From contig CAVBQS010000053.1 in assembly GCA_963597615.1 (NCBI GenBank), positions 62,001 through 126,000 of the forward strand: a stretch of 64,000 nucleotides of DNA, in the 5' to 3' direction. The stretch is from CAKRJP01 sp963597615. Lineage in GTDB: Bacteria > Bacillota > Clostridia > Lachnospirales > Lachnospiraceae. The position numbers and the translations under genes were made by a program. The notes beneath the pieces are model-generated. The model ran no database searches. It worked only from the letters and a program-made list of their open reading frames with translations, and was not told the DNA's origin. Each line of letters opens with the position of its first letter. The first letter of the stretch is position 1. Positions 9,551 to 17,355 of the stretch are shown one piece after another.

Positions 9551-10213
9551 ATGGAAGATTTTTTACCTATACTCATGTCATCTCAGCTGTTTTCTGGAAT
9601 TTCTGAAAATGAGCTGAAGGCTATGCTCTCCTGTCTTGACGCCAGAATCGAAGAATTTCCAAAGGGAAACTTTGTCCTTCGGGCTGGGGATGGGGTGGAT
9701 TCTATAGGACTTGTGCTGGCTGGAAATGTGTTGGTAATCCAGGAGGATATTTGGGGGAATCGTAATATTCTATCAAAAGTGGGACAGGGGCAGACCTTCG
9801 CCACTGCATATGCCTGTGCACCAGGGTCTGTGCTAAATAGTGCCGTGGTAGCAGAAAATTCAGTGGTTATCATGTTTTTGAATGTGAAACGGATCTTAAA
9901 TTTATGTTCTTCTGCTTGTGCCCACCACAATCGAATCATTCGAAATCTATTGGGTGAACTGGCACAGAAGAATCTTAGTATTAACGAAAAGCTAACCCAT
10001 ATGGGGCAGCGAAGTACCAGGTCAAAGATTATGTCCTACCTGTCAGCGGAGGCGCGGAGCCTTGGAAAATACGAATTTGACATTCCCTTTTCTAGGCAGC
10101 AGCTGGCAGATTATCTTGCTGTAGATCGTAGTGGCCTGTCCATTGAACTGGGAAAAATGCGAGAAGAAGGGTTGCTAGATTTTCGTAGAAATCATTTTGT
10201 GTTGAAGGTGTAG
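9551..10213 (+). CDS. Crp/Fnr-family transcriptional regulator, probably of hcp
   Basis: 220 aa. Residues 1-140 are a cyclic-nucleotide-binding-type beta-roll (GNFVLRAGD, GLVLAGNVLVIQED), then a dimer helix and a C-terminal winged HTH with SRQQLADYLAVDRSGLSIEL as recognition region. Cys residues occur at CSSACAHH near residue 120, but there is no N-terminal four-Cys Fnr cluster. AGAGGAG four nt upstream sets the start. Divergent pairing with hcp is the HcpR-like arrangement known in anaerobes, where such regulators respond to nitrosative stress; the ligand here cannot be read from sequence. Confidence 0.87.
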   Translation: MEDFLPILMSSQLFSGISENELKAMLSCLDARIEEFPKGNFVLRAGDGVDSIGLVLAGNVLVIQEDIWGNRNILSKVGQGQTFATAYACAPGSVLNSAVVAENSVVIMFLNVKRILNLCSSACAHHNRIIRNLLGELAQKNLSINEKLTHMGQRSTRSKIMSYLSAEARSLGKYEFDIPFSRQQLADYLAVDRSGLSIELGKMREEGLLDFRRNHFVLKV

Positions 10214-10231
10214 CTATAATTATATTATAAT
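10203..10231 (+). promoter_or_regulatory. Promoter for the trigger-factor-like lipoprotein gene
   Basis: TTGAAG, 17-nt spacer, TATAAT; the -35 lies in the last codons of the Crp/Fnr gene. 33 nt to the start codon. Confidence 0.75.
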
Positions 10232-10263
10232 GGTGAAATGAATCGTATTTAAGGAGAAAAGTA

Positions 10264-11322
10264 ATGAAAAGAAAAAGTGTTTATATGATGTTAATAGGAA
10301 CTATAGCAGCTACTACAATTCTTGGAGGGTGCTCCACTAAAGAGCAGAATGGTCTGGAGACGGATGATCTTACCATCTCTCAATATAAGGGCCTTGAGGT
10401 AGATGCAAGTAGGGAAGGGGATGAGATTAGCAACGAAGAAGTGGAATCTCAGATTGAATCAACCCTTCAAAATTATGCAGAATCAGCTGCAGATGGATAC
10501 GAGGTCCAGGATGGAGATACTGTAAGCATAGAATATGTGGGAAAAATTGACGGAGAAGTCTTTGATGGGGGATCTAGCACAGGGCCTACAGATCTGGTGA
10601 TTGGATCCAATAGCTATATTGATGGCTTTGAGGACAGTTGTATTGGTCATAAAAAGGGAGAGACCTTCGACTGGAATGGAGCATTTCCGGAGGATTACGG
10701 CAATACAGAGTATGCAGGAAAAGATGTAACCTTTACCATTACCATCGATGATATTAAGGTGGATCCTGAGCTTACCGATGACCTGGTACAGAAAATATCG
10801 GACACTTCTAAGACAGTAAAAGAATACAAAAAAGAAGTGAAAAAGGATTTGGAAGATGCAGCAAAAGAAACTGCAGAGGAGACTTTTGAATCTACGGTTT
10901 GGCAGGTTGTGATGGACAATACAACGGTAAATAATTATCCAGAGGATGAAGTAGATGAACTTTGTGATAGCGCTATCGAGCAGTATAAATCCTATGCCGA
11001 GTCCTATGATATGACCTATGAAGATTTGATTCAAAATTACCAAAATGAAACCGTGGAAGAATTTGAAAGTGATCTGGAAGAGTCTGCCAAAAATGTTGTG
11101 AAACAACAGATGGTGGTGGATGCCATTGCAGACAAAGAAGAGATCCAACCTACTAAGAAGGAGTACAAGAAAATCTATAAAAAAATTGCTTCTACCTACG
11201 GATACGAGGATGTAGCTGCCCTTAAAGAAGCGGTATCGGAAGAGGATTTAAAGGACCTAGCTCTTTCCTATATTGTGAGAACTTGGGTGTCAGACCAGGC
11301 GGTAGAAAGTTCCTCTAAGTAG
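10264..11322 (+). CDS. Lipoprotein with FKBP-type PPIase and trigger-factor C-terminal domain
   Basis: 352 aa. A lipoprotein signal ends in LGGC (Cys23). Residues about 78-165 match an FKBP-type peptidyl-prolyl isomerase (DGDTVSIEYVGKIDGEVFDGG, GYxDGFE), and residues 170-345 the helical trigger-factor C-domain. The ribosome-binding N-domain of true trigger factor is absent and replaced by the lipid anchor, so this is likely a surface foldase for exported proteins, functionally like PrsA. AAGGAG precedes the start and it has its own promoter. Certain of the domain layout; the client proteins are unknown. Confidence 0.87.
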   Translation: MKRKSVYMMLIGTIAATTILGGCSTKEQNGLETDDLTISQYKGLEVDASREGDEISNEEVESQIESTLQNYAESAADGYEVQDGDTVSIEYVGKIDGEVFDGGSSTGPTDLVIGSNSYIDGFEDSCIGHKKGETFDWNGAFPEDYGNTEYAGKDVTFTITIDDIKVDPELTDDLVQKISDTSKTVKEYKKEVKKDLEDAAKETAEETFESTVWQVVMDNTTVNNYPEDEVDELCDSAIEQYKSYAESYDMTYEDLIQNYQNETVEEFESDLEESAKNVVKQQMVVDAIADKEEIQPTKKEYKKIYKKIASTYGYEDVAALKEAVSEEDLKDLALSYIVRTWVSDQAVESSSK

Positions 11323-11393
11323 GAGCAAGACTTGGTGCAAGGGATAATTTGCAAGGCGGCCAGCATGTCAATGGAGTAAAACAAGGAGATGCC

Positions 11394-12938
11394 ATGAGAA
11401 TCGTAATTGTGGATGATGAATATATAATTCGCCAGGAGATGTGCGAGGCTATTGAGCAGATCAGCTCTTCCTATGAGATTGTAGGGGTGGCGGAAAATGG
11501 TCAGGAGGGTCTGAATCTTATTCGAAGTAGCAAGCCGGATCTTGTGATCACGGACCTTCATATGCCTATGATGGATGGATTTACCATGCTTTCCTTTGTA
11601 CGGGCAGAGCATATCGATTGTAAAATCATTGTTTTAAGTAACCATGCAGACTTTGGCCTTGCAAGAAGGGCTATGGCTCTGGGAGCTTATGATTACCTTT
11701 GCAAAATCGATGTAGGGGAAAATACCGTAGAGGAATTTGCTCCAATCTTGTCGGAAATTCAAAAAGAGATTCAAAGAGAAAAAACAAGAGAAAAATTTTT
11801 AGGCTTGGATCATATTTTTTTAAATGTTTTAACAGGTCTTTTGGAAGTAGACAAAAGTATGGCAAAGTATTTAAGGGAATACTATGGAATCTCAGAGGCT
11901 ACCTCCTTGGCCCTTTATAAGGTGACCATGAAAGATAATTATGGAACCTATGGCGATATGGCTTACCGGATGCTTAGGGATGTGGCCAACCATCAAAAGA
12001 GAGCGAAATCTTGCGTCCTGTCTCTTCCGGGAATTAAAACTATTTTAACGGTGTGTTACGATGTGCAAGATCCGGATGGGGTGTATGAGCATTTTCGTGG
12101 AACAGTAACGCCTATGCTTTCTAATGAGGTGAAGGGACAGCTTATCTGTTCTTTTGGAGAGTGTGTGGGATTAGGGGAAGCTAAAAACACTATGCTGCAG
12201 ATGATAAAGGCAGAGGATTGGAAGCTTCTACTTGGCCGCGGACATATGATCAGTGAAAGAGAACTTAAAGGTATGACACATACCAGTATGAAGTACCCTT
12301 ATTATCTGGGAGAAGAGATAAAACATGCCATTATGTCCAGGGATAAGATCCTTTATGCAAAAGGACTTCGAAAATATAGGCATTACTGTGTGGAAAATCG
12401 TTATTGTCCTGGAGATATTAAAGAAGTAATGATTCGTTGCTTTTTTAATGTGATGCGGCTGGCAACAGTAAGTGGGCAGATTGAAGAATTGCCCCCTATT
12501 AGACACTGGATTCGCCAGATTGAGCAGGCCCTTAGCTGGACGGAAATCAGAGATAGCTTTTTAGCTTTTTTTGATTACATTCAAAAGCCGAGGGAAAAAG
12601 AAGATGAATACAGTACTCTAGTACAATCAGCTCTTGCCATGATCAAAGAGTATTTTAACCAGGGAATTTCCTTAGGAGAGATTGCCCAGGAGTTAAATGT
12701 AACAGAGGCCTACCTTAGTACCCAGCTAAAAAAAGAGACGGGACAATATTTTACAGAGATTGTAAAAAACTACCGTATTCCCATGGCAAAAAGGCTTTTA
12801 ATCAGCACTTCCATGAAGCTTACAGACATTGCAGAACAGGTGGGATATTCCGATGCAAAGTACATGAGTAAGGTCTTTAAAGAGGAAGTTGGCATGCTTC
12901 CTGCAGAGTATCGCAAAAAAAACAATTTACCACGGTAA
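11394..12938 (+). CDS. AraC-type (YesN-like) response regulator, orphan
   Basis: 514 aa. Receiver domain 1-120 with VDDE, phosphoacceptor Asp in VITDLHMPMMDG, and a conserved Lys in DYLCKID. A middle region of about 280 residues is poorly conserved, and the C-terminal 100 residues are a two-HTH AraC DNA-binding domain (SLGEIAQELNVTEAYLS; LTDIAEQVGYSDAKYMSKVF). Members usually pair with a membrane histidine kinase and control sugar transport; neither lies next to it here. AAGGAG 5 nt upstream of the ATG at 11394 fixes the start. Confidence 0.9.
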   Translation: MRIVIVDDEYIIRQEMCEAIEQISSSYEIVGVAENGQEGLNLIRSSKPDLVITDLHMPMMDGFTMLSFVRAEHIDCKIIVLSNHADFGLARRAMALGAYDYLCKIDVGENTVEEFAPILSEIQKEIQREKTREKFLGLDHIFLNVLTGLLEVDKSMAKYLREYYGISEATSLALYKVTMKDNYGTYGDMAYRMLRDVANHQKRAKSCVLSLPGIKTILTVCYDVQDPDGVYEHFRGTVTPMLSNEVKGQLICSFGECVGLGEAKNTMLQMIKAEDWKLLLGRGHMISERELKGMTHTSMKYPYYLGEEIKHAIMSRDKILYAKGLRKYRHYCVENRYCPGDIKEVMIRCFFNVMRLATVSGQIEELPPIRHWIRQIEQALSWTEIRDSFLAFFDYIQKPREKEDEYSTLVQSALAMIKEYFNQGISLGEIAQELNVTEAYLSTQLKKETGQYFTEIVKNYRIPMAKRLLISTSMKLTDIAEQVGYSDAKYMSKVFKEEVGMLPAEYRKKNNLPR

Positions 12939-13071
12939 AGAGTTAAAAAATTACACCTTTTAAAAAAAATTACTCCTTTTTTCAAAAATAAAATATGCTA
13001 CTATATGCCTTGTGATAAGGATTTCACAGAAAATCAGATGCACAAATTTTAAGAAGAAGGGAGAGATCAAC

Positions 13072-13302
13072 ATGACTACTAAAAAAGTAGTGTTTCACAG
13101 TTTGGATGATATGCTTGAATTTGTAAAAGTTGTTGAAAAGTATCCATACCGTATGAGTATGCGTCAAGGCAGATTTGTGGTGGATGCAAGATCGTTATTG
13201 TCATTGGTCAATCTTGGATTTAAAGAGGAGATTGAACTCAGAGTTAATGCGGAAGACTGTGGAGATTTGTGGCATGACATCAGAAAGTATGTCGCTGCGT
13301 AA
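13072..13302 (+). CDS. HPr-like protein lacking the phosphorylated histidine
   Basis: 76 aa. Its fold signature resembles HPr: an opening strand, a helix (LDDMLEFVKVVEKY), DARSLLSLVNLGF in the place where HPr has its second helix, and a final EIELRV strand plus helix. The GLHARPA active-site segment with His15 is missing; the equivalent stretch reads KKVVFHSLDD. It therefore cannot act as a normal PTS phosphocarrier at that site and may be a binding or regulatory version. An extended -10 (TGC-TACTAT, 12996-13004) lies upstream. Short HPr-like proteins of this kind occur in Lachnospiraceae genomes. Confidence 0.72.
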   Translation: MTTKKVVFHSLDDMLEFVKVVEKYPYRMSMRQGRFVVDARSLLSLVNLGFKEEIELRVNAEDCGDLWHDIRKYVAA

Positions 13303-13384
13303 TTTTTAAGGATTATGCAGGATATACCAGAAAAATTTATAGTTATACATACTAGTTAAGGATATATACCGATATATACCAAGG

Positions 13385-13420
13385 GAGAGTTTTGTCTTTT
13401 TAGGCAGGACTCTCTTTTTT
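13385..13420 (+). terminator. Terminator after the HPr-like gene
   Basis: 11-bp stem GAGAGTTTTGT / GCAGGACTCTC with G-T pairs, then six Ts. Between the gene and this hairpin are two copies of the short string GATATACC of unknown meaning. Confidence 0.8.
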
Positions 13421-13445
13421 GGATAGGGAATCTTTTGTCCTTGTC

Positions 13446-13474
13446 TTGAAAAGTCTTAGCAAGAGAATTACAAT
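13446..13474 (+). promoter_or_regulatory. Promoter for the iminopeptidase gene
   Basis: TTGAAA, 17-nt spacer, TACAAT, 40 nt before the start. Confidence 0.72.
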
Positions 13475-13513
13475 AGTTAATAGATTAACAAGATTGTGCA
13501 AGGAGGTTTAAAA

Positions 13514-14398
13514 ATGAAGATTACAGAAGGATATATGCCTTATTTGGGGTACAAGACATATTATCGAATTGTTGGGGAAAAAACAGGAGATAAAAAGCCC
13601 TTAGTGCTGCTGCACGGAGGCCCTGGATCCGCCCACAATTACTTTGAGGTGTTAGATCGTTTGGCAGAGGAAGATGGTCGTCAGCTCATCATGTATGATC
13701 AGATTGGATGCGGAGAGTCCTATGTGGAGAACCGTTCGGATCTTTGGAATTCCAAGACCTGGGTGGAGGAGCTTATAGCCTTAAGAGAACATTTAGGTTT
13801 AGATGAGTTGCATCTTTTAGGACAATCTTGGGGGGGAATGTTGCTTTTGGATTACGTATGCAACTATCAGCCTAAGGGAGTAAAGAGTATGGTACTTTCT
13901 AGTACCCTGCCGGCTTCCTGGATGTGGGGAATCGAGCAGCACCGTATGATAAAAGAACTGCCACAGGAAATGCAAGAGGCCATTGAGAAAGCCACAGCTA
14001 TTAATGATTACAGTGATCCGGTATACCAGGCAGCGGAAACTGAGTATATGAGTCGGCACTGCAGTGGACCAGTGACAGAGGAGTCTCCGGAATGTCTTCG
14101 AAGACCGGTACAAAAGGGGGGCGAATCCTATGTAGTAGGTTGGGGACCAAATGAATACACCCCTATGGGAACTTTGAAGGACTATGATGTGACGGAACAA
14201 TTAAAAGACATAAAAGAGCCTGCTTTAGTAATCAACGGTGGAAATGATTTATGCACGCCTTATATTGCAAAATATATGTATGATCGGATTCCGAATTCCA
14301 GATGGGAATTGTTTAGAACCTGTCGCCACATGTGCTTTGTGGAAGAAAATGATAAGTATGTAGAACTTATGAAAGACTGGCTAAATCAAAATGACTAA
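13514..14398 (+). CDS. pip: Proline iminopeptidase (S33 alpha/beta hydrolase)
   Basis: 294 aa cytoplasmic hydrolase that removes N-terminal proline from peptides. Oxyanion motif LLHGGPGS near residue 36, nucleophile elbow GQSWGG (Ser near 106), catalytic Asp in NGGNDLCTPY and His in CRHMCF close to the end. AAGGAGG 7 nt upstream sets the start. Single-gene unit with its own promoter and terminator. Substrate assignment rests on the HGGPG and GQSWGG pair, which is typical for the iminopeptidase group; a related aminopeptidase cannot be excluded. Confidence 0.88.
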   Translation: MKITEGYMPYLGYKTYYRIVGEKTGDKKPLVLLHGGPGSAHNYFEVLDRLAEEDGRQLIMYDQIGCGESYVENRSDLWNSKTWVEELIALREHLGLDELHLLGQSWGGMLLLDYVCNYQPKGVKSMVLSSTLPASWMWGIEQHRMIKELPQEMQEAIEKATAINDYSDPVYQAAETEYMSRHCSGPVTEESPECLRRPVQKGGESYVVGWGPNEYTPMGTLKDYDVTEQLKDIKEPALVINGGNDLCTPYIAKYMYDRIPNSRWELFRTCRHMCFVEENDKYVELMKDWLNQND

Positions 14399-14416
14399 CA
14401 ATCAGAAATAAAAATT

Positions 14417-14473
14417 GCCCAGGCAAGAGAGAGAATTCTGTACTGATCTTAAACTCTTGCCTGGGCTTTGTTT
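14417..14473. terminator. Bidirectional terminator between pip and pduL
   Basis: Perfect 13-bp stem GCCCAGGCAAGAG / CTCTTGCCTGGGC with a 24-nt loop, T-rich on the plus side (TTTGTTT) and A-rich on the other (giving AATTTTTATT on the minus strand), serving both convergent genes. Confidence 0.85.
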
Positions 14474-14489
14474 AGTTTGTCTATGACTA

Positions 14490-15134
14490 CTACATTCTTC
14501 GAATACCGGCCTGAAGCTCTTCGGCCCATTTTTGCAGGGAATAGGTGGTTCCGTTGAAAAGTTTTAAAATGGTTCCTGTGGGGGAGTTGTCGTTGGCAAA
14601 AGCATTGGCTTCGTCTGTGTCTACGTGCATGGCCAAATCATAGCCTGGACTTACCCGGACAATGACGTCAGAAAAAATCAGGGATCTTTCAAAGCTTTGG
14701 GTAATAACGAAGACATTATCATTGTTTTTAACCATAAGCTGAGCTGCCTGCACTGGATTCATATGGATATGGCGCTTGGCTACAATTACCCCGTGATCTA
14801 AGGTCACGCTTCCAGCAGGACCAATTAGAGTACAGCCGGGAGTCCCTTTTGTCTCCCCAGATTGACGGATCATGCCGGGAATCCCAATTTTCCTGGAATC
14901 TGTCATAGAAATCTCTACCTGAGTCTCATTTCTAAAGGGGCCTAAAATAGAAACCCTATCAAAAGTTCCCTTGGGACCCTGTACAACTACATGCTCATTA
15001 GAAGCAAACTGCCCTGGTTGGCTTAAGGGTTTCTTAACAGTAAGTTCGGCTCCTTGGCCGAATAATTGCTCAAAATCTTCTTTGGTAACGTGCACATGTC
15101 TGGCACTGGTTTCAATAGGAATTTTCTTTGGCAT
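14490..15134 (-). CDS. pduL: Phosphate propanoyltransferase PduL
   Basis: 214 aa. Converts propanoyl- or acetyl-CoA and phosphate to the acyl phosphate. The two PduL half-domains are visible with their metal-binding histidines: TSARHVHV near residue 10 and AKRHIHMNP near residue 120, plus MHVDTDEANAF. The N-terminus starts directly at the fold, without the extra helix used for packaging into microcompartments, and no shell genes are nearby, so it probably works as a free housekeeping phosphotransacylase. Own promoter on the minus strand. Confidence 0.9.
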   Translation of the reverse strand: MPKKIPIETSARHVHVTKEDFEQLFGQGAELTVKKPLSQPGQFASNEHVVVQGPKGTFDRVSILGPFRNETQVEISMTDSRKIGIPGMIRQSGETKGTPGCTLIGPAGSVTLDHGVIVAKRHIHMNPVQAAQLMVKNNDNVFVITQSFERSLIFSDVIVRVSPGYDLAMHVDTDEANAFANDNSPTGTILKLFNGTTYSLQKWAEELQAGIRRM

Positions 15135-15163
15135 AGTATAAAACCTCTCTTCTCAATAGCCTC

Positions 15164-15192
15164 ATTCTAGCAAAGGAATGTTCTTTTTTCAA
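15164..15192 (-). promoter_or_regulatory. Promoter for pduL
   Basis: On the minus strand: TTGAAA, 17-nt spacer, TAGAAT with an upstream TGC (extended -10). Confidence 0.78.
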
Positions 15193-15200
15193 TCCGATAC

Positions 15201-15229
15201 TTTTCTTTTAAAGGTTTTTCCCCTATAAT
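15201..15229 (+). promoter_or_regulatory. Promoter for glnA
   Basis: TATAAT at 15224-15229 with a weak TTTTCT -35 at 17 nt. Transcription from here would include the leader hairpins at 15246-15315. Confidence 0.55.
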
Positions 15230-15245
15230 AAAAAAGAATACAAAG

Positions 15246-15315
15246 AATAATTAGGATTATTTAGTTAAGAAACGAAGGCGTTTTCATATGTTAAGGTATG
15301 GGAGCGCCCTTTTTT
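15246..15315 (+). promoter_or_regulatory. glnA attenuator: two small hairpins and a terminator, likely ANTAR target
   Basis: Hairpin 1: AATAAT-TAGG-ATTATT (15246-15261). Hairpin 2: AAACG-AAGG-CGTTT (15270-15283). Terminator: 11-bp stem GGCGTTTTCAT (15277-15287) / ATGGGAGCGCC (15298-15308) followed by six Ts (15310-15315). Hairpin 2 and the terminator use the same bases 15277-15283, so they exclude each other. This is the layout of ANTAR antitermination leaders, and an ANTAR protein is encoded directly after glnA. The loops share AGG; they do not match perfectly the published hexaloop rule (A1, G4). Confidence 0.72.
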
Positions 15316-15344
15316 AAAAGAAAAATTACACCCTAGGAGGATAT

Positions 15345-16679
15345 ATGAAGAATCATTACAAACCCAGAGACATTATAAAAATGGTAGAAGATGAGGATGT
15401 GGGATTCATCCGTCTTCAGTTTACAGATATTTATGGAACATTAAAAAATGTGGCAATTACCCCCAACCAGTTAAAGCAGGCCTTGAATAATGAGATTATG
15501 TTTGACGGCTCTGCCATTGAGGGATTTGCCAGAGTGGAAGACTCTGATATGTACCTTTATCCAGACGTAAGTAGTTTCGAGATTTTCCCATGGAGACCCC
15601 AGCAGGGAAAAGTAGCAAGACTTTTATGCGATGTATATAATACAGACCGGACCCCTTATGAAAGTGACCCTAGATATATTCTAAAGAAGGTGCTGGAGGA
15701 ACTGGACGAGGAAGGTTACCAGTTTGATGTAGGGCCGGAGTGTGAGTTCTTCTTATTCCATACAGATGATGATGGACTTCCTACAACTAAAACCCACGAG
15801 AGAGCAGGATATTTCGATATCGGACCTTTAGATTTAGGGGAAAATGCAAGAAGAGATATGGTCCTTACGCTAGAAGATATGGGATTTGAAGTAGAGGCAT
15901 CTCATCACGAAGGGGCACCAGCACAACATGAAATCGATTTCAAATATGAGGATGCCTTAAGCACAGCGGACAACATTATGACCTTCAAATTGGTAGTAAA
16001 GACTATTGCAAAGCGCCATGGTCTTCATGCGACCTTTATGCCAAAGCCAAAGGAGGGGGTGAATGGTTCCGGAATGCATATTAATATGTCTCTTAGCAGA
16101 GATGGAATCAATATTTTCCAGGATCCTAAGGATGAAAATGGATTAAGTCAGGAAGCCTACTATTTTATAGGAGGCCTTATGAAACATATGAAGGCCATTA
16201 CCTTTATTACCAATCCATTGGTAAATTCTTACAAGAGATTAACTCCGGGATATGAGGCACCGGTATACCTGGCTTGGTCGTTGAAAAACCGGTCTCCTTT
16301 GATTCGTATTCCAAGCAGCAGAGGAGAACTTACACGAATTGAGCTTCGAAGCCCAGATTCGGCGGCAAATCCCTATCTGTCCTTGGCAGTATGCCTGGCA
16401 GCAGGACTAGATGGTATCCGCAATGAGATTCTTCCGCCGGCCAGCGTAGATACTAACATCTACAATATGACAGACGAGGAGAGAAGTGCAGTTGGAATTG
16501 AGAAGCTTCCAAGAAACCTAAAAGAAGCTGCAGAAGAATTTAAAAAAGATGATATTATTCGAAAAGTATTAGGAGAAGATCTTTCCAGAAAATATTTAAA
16601 AGCAAAAGAAAAGGAGTACGAGGAGTATCAGTCCAGCATTTCTGAGTGGGAACTGAATCGATATTTACATATTATTTAA
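15345..16679 (+). CDS. glnA: Glutamine synthetase, type I
   Basis: 444 aa, the length of the GSI-alpha class of Gram-positive bacteria. Makes glutamine from glutamate, ammonia and ATP. Motifs: DGSAIEGF near residue 49, GPECEFFLF, AHHEGAPAQHEIDF-type segment (SHHEGAPAQHEIDF), NGSGMHINMS, and R-x-E-L-R-S near 340. The Tyr adenylylation segment of the beta class is absent, as expected. TAGGAGG precedes the start. The leader carries an attenuator, and the next gene is a likely antiterminator. Confidence 0.96.
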   Translation: MKNHYKPRDIIKMVEDEDVGFIRLQFTDIYGTLKNVAITPNQLKQALNNEIMFDGSAIEGFARVEDSDMYLYPDVSSFEIFPWRPQQGKVARLLCDVYNTDRTPYESDPRYILKKVLEELDEEGYQFDVGPECEFFLFHTDDDGLPTTKTHERAGYFDIGPLDLGENARRDMVLTLEDMGFEVEASHHEGAPAQHEIDFKYEDALSTADNIMTFKLVVKTIAKRHGLHATFMPKPKEGVNGSGMHINMSLSRDGINIFQDPKDENGLSQEAYYFIGGLMKHMKAITFITNPLVNSYKRLTPGYEAPVYLAWSLKNRSPLIRIPSSRGELTRIELRSPDSAANPYLSLAVCLAAGLDGIRNEILPPASVDTNIYNMTDEERSAVGIEKLPRNLKEAAEEFKKDDIIRKVLGEDLSRKYLKAKEKEYEEYQSSISEWELNRYLHII

Positions 16680-16697
16680 AAGGCAGGAGGAAATGGT

Positions 16698-17246
16698 TTG
16701 GTTGGTATTATAGTGGTATTTCCAAATAGGGATAATGCAACCAATATACGGAACCTCTTGACGCGCGGGGGAATGACGGTTGCCGGAGTTTGCACGACAG
16801 GGGCACAGGCGATTCAGTATGCGGATATGCAGGATGAGGGAATCGTTGTTTGTGGATATAAACTGAAGGATATGATGTATACGGATCTTCGGGAATATTT
16901 GCCGGATACTTTTGAGATGCTTTTGATTGCATCTAAGGATAAATGGAGCAGCGGAGACGTCAATGGTGTGGTGGGATTATCTATGCCCATTAAAGTCTAT
17001 GATTTAATGAACACCATGGACATGATGCTCAGAAATATGACCAAGAAGCGAAAAAAGAGAAAGCTAGAGCAAAAGAATCGAACGCCGGAGCAGCAGGAGC
17101 TGATTAAGCGGGCGAAACTTCTTTTGATGGAACGTAACAATATGTCTGAGGGAGAGGCCCACAAATACCTTCAGAAAAGTAGCATGGATAGTGGTACCAA
17201 TATGGTTGAGACTGCCCAGATGGTTCTTAGTATCATGGCAGAATAA
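16698..17246 (+). CDS. ANTAR-domain RNA-binding antiterminator (NitR-like)
   Basis: 182 aa with TTG start; AGGAGG lies 7 nt upstream, and the nearby ATG at 16693 runs into a stop after six codons. Residues 1-120 are a degenerate receiver: the acidic pocket is not conserved (VVFPNRDN instead of VVDDD), so phosphorylation is unlikely. Residues 120-182 are an ANTAR three-helix domain (QELIKRAKLLLMERNNMSEGEAHKYLQKSSM). ANTAR proteins bind paired hairpins in leader RNA and block termination. An ANTAR gene after glnA, NitR, is described in solvent-forming clostridia, and the same design fits here: it would control glnA by nitrogen status. Confidence 0.87.
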   Translation: MVGIIVVFPNRDNATNIRNLLTRGGMTVAGVCTTGAQAIQYADMQDEGIVVCGYKLKDMMYTDLREYLPDTFEMLLIASKDKWSSGDVNGVVGLSMPIKVYDLMNTMDMMLRNMTKKRKKRKLEQKNRTPEQQELIKRAKLLLMERNNMSEGEAHKYLQKSSMDSGTNMVETAQMVLSIMAE

Positions 17247-17355
17247 AATGCAAGGTTCACGGAGAAGAATCTTTGTGGTAAGATAAGGGTAACTGTTTGA
17301 ATCAGCTAGTCATGTTTGATAAAACAGCTAACGCAAAAAGAGGAGATCATATAGA

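Noticed and set aside
10483..11148. 221-codon open frame on the minus strand
   Set aside because: It is the exact antisense of the trigger-factor-like gene, hydrophobic and without a ribosome binding site; a codon-bias shadow.
13321..13380. GATATACC duplicates as a direct-repeat element or att site
   Set aside because: Two short AT-rich copies only, no integrase or flanking duplication.
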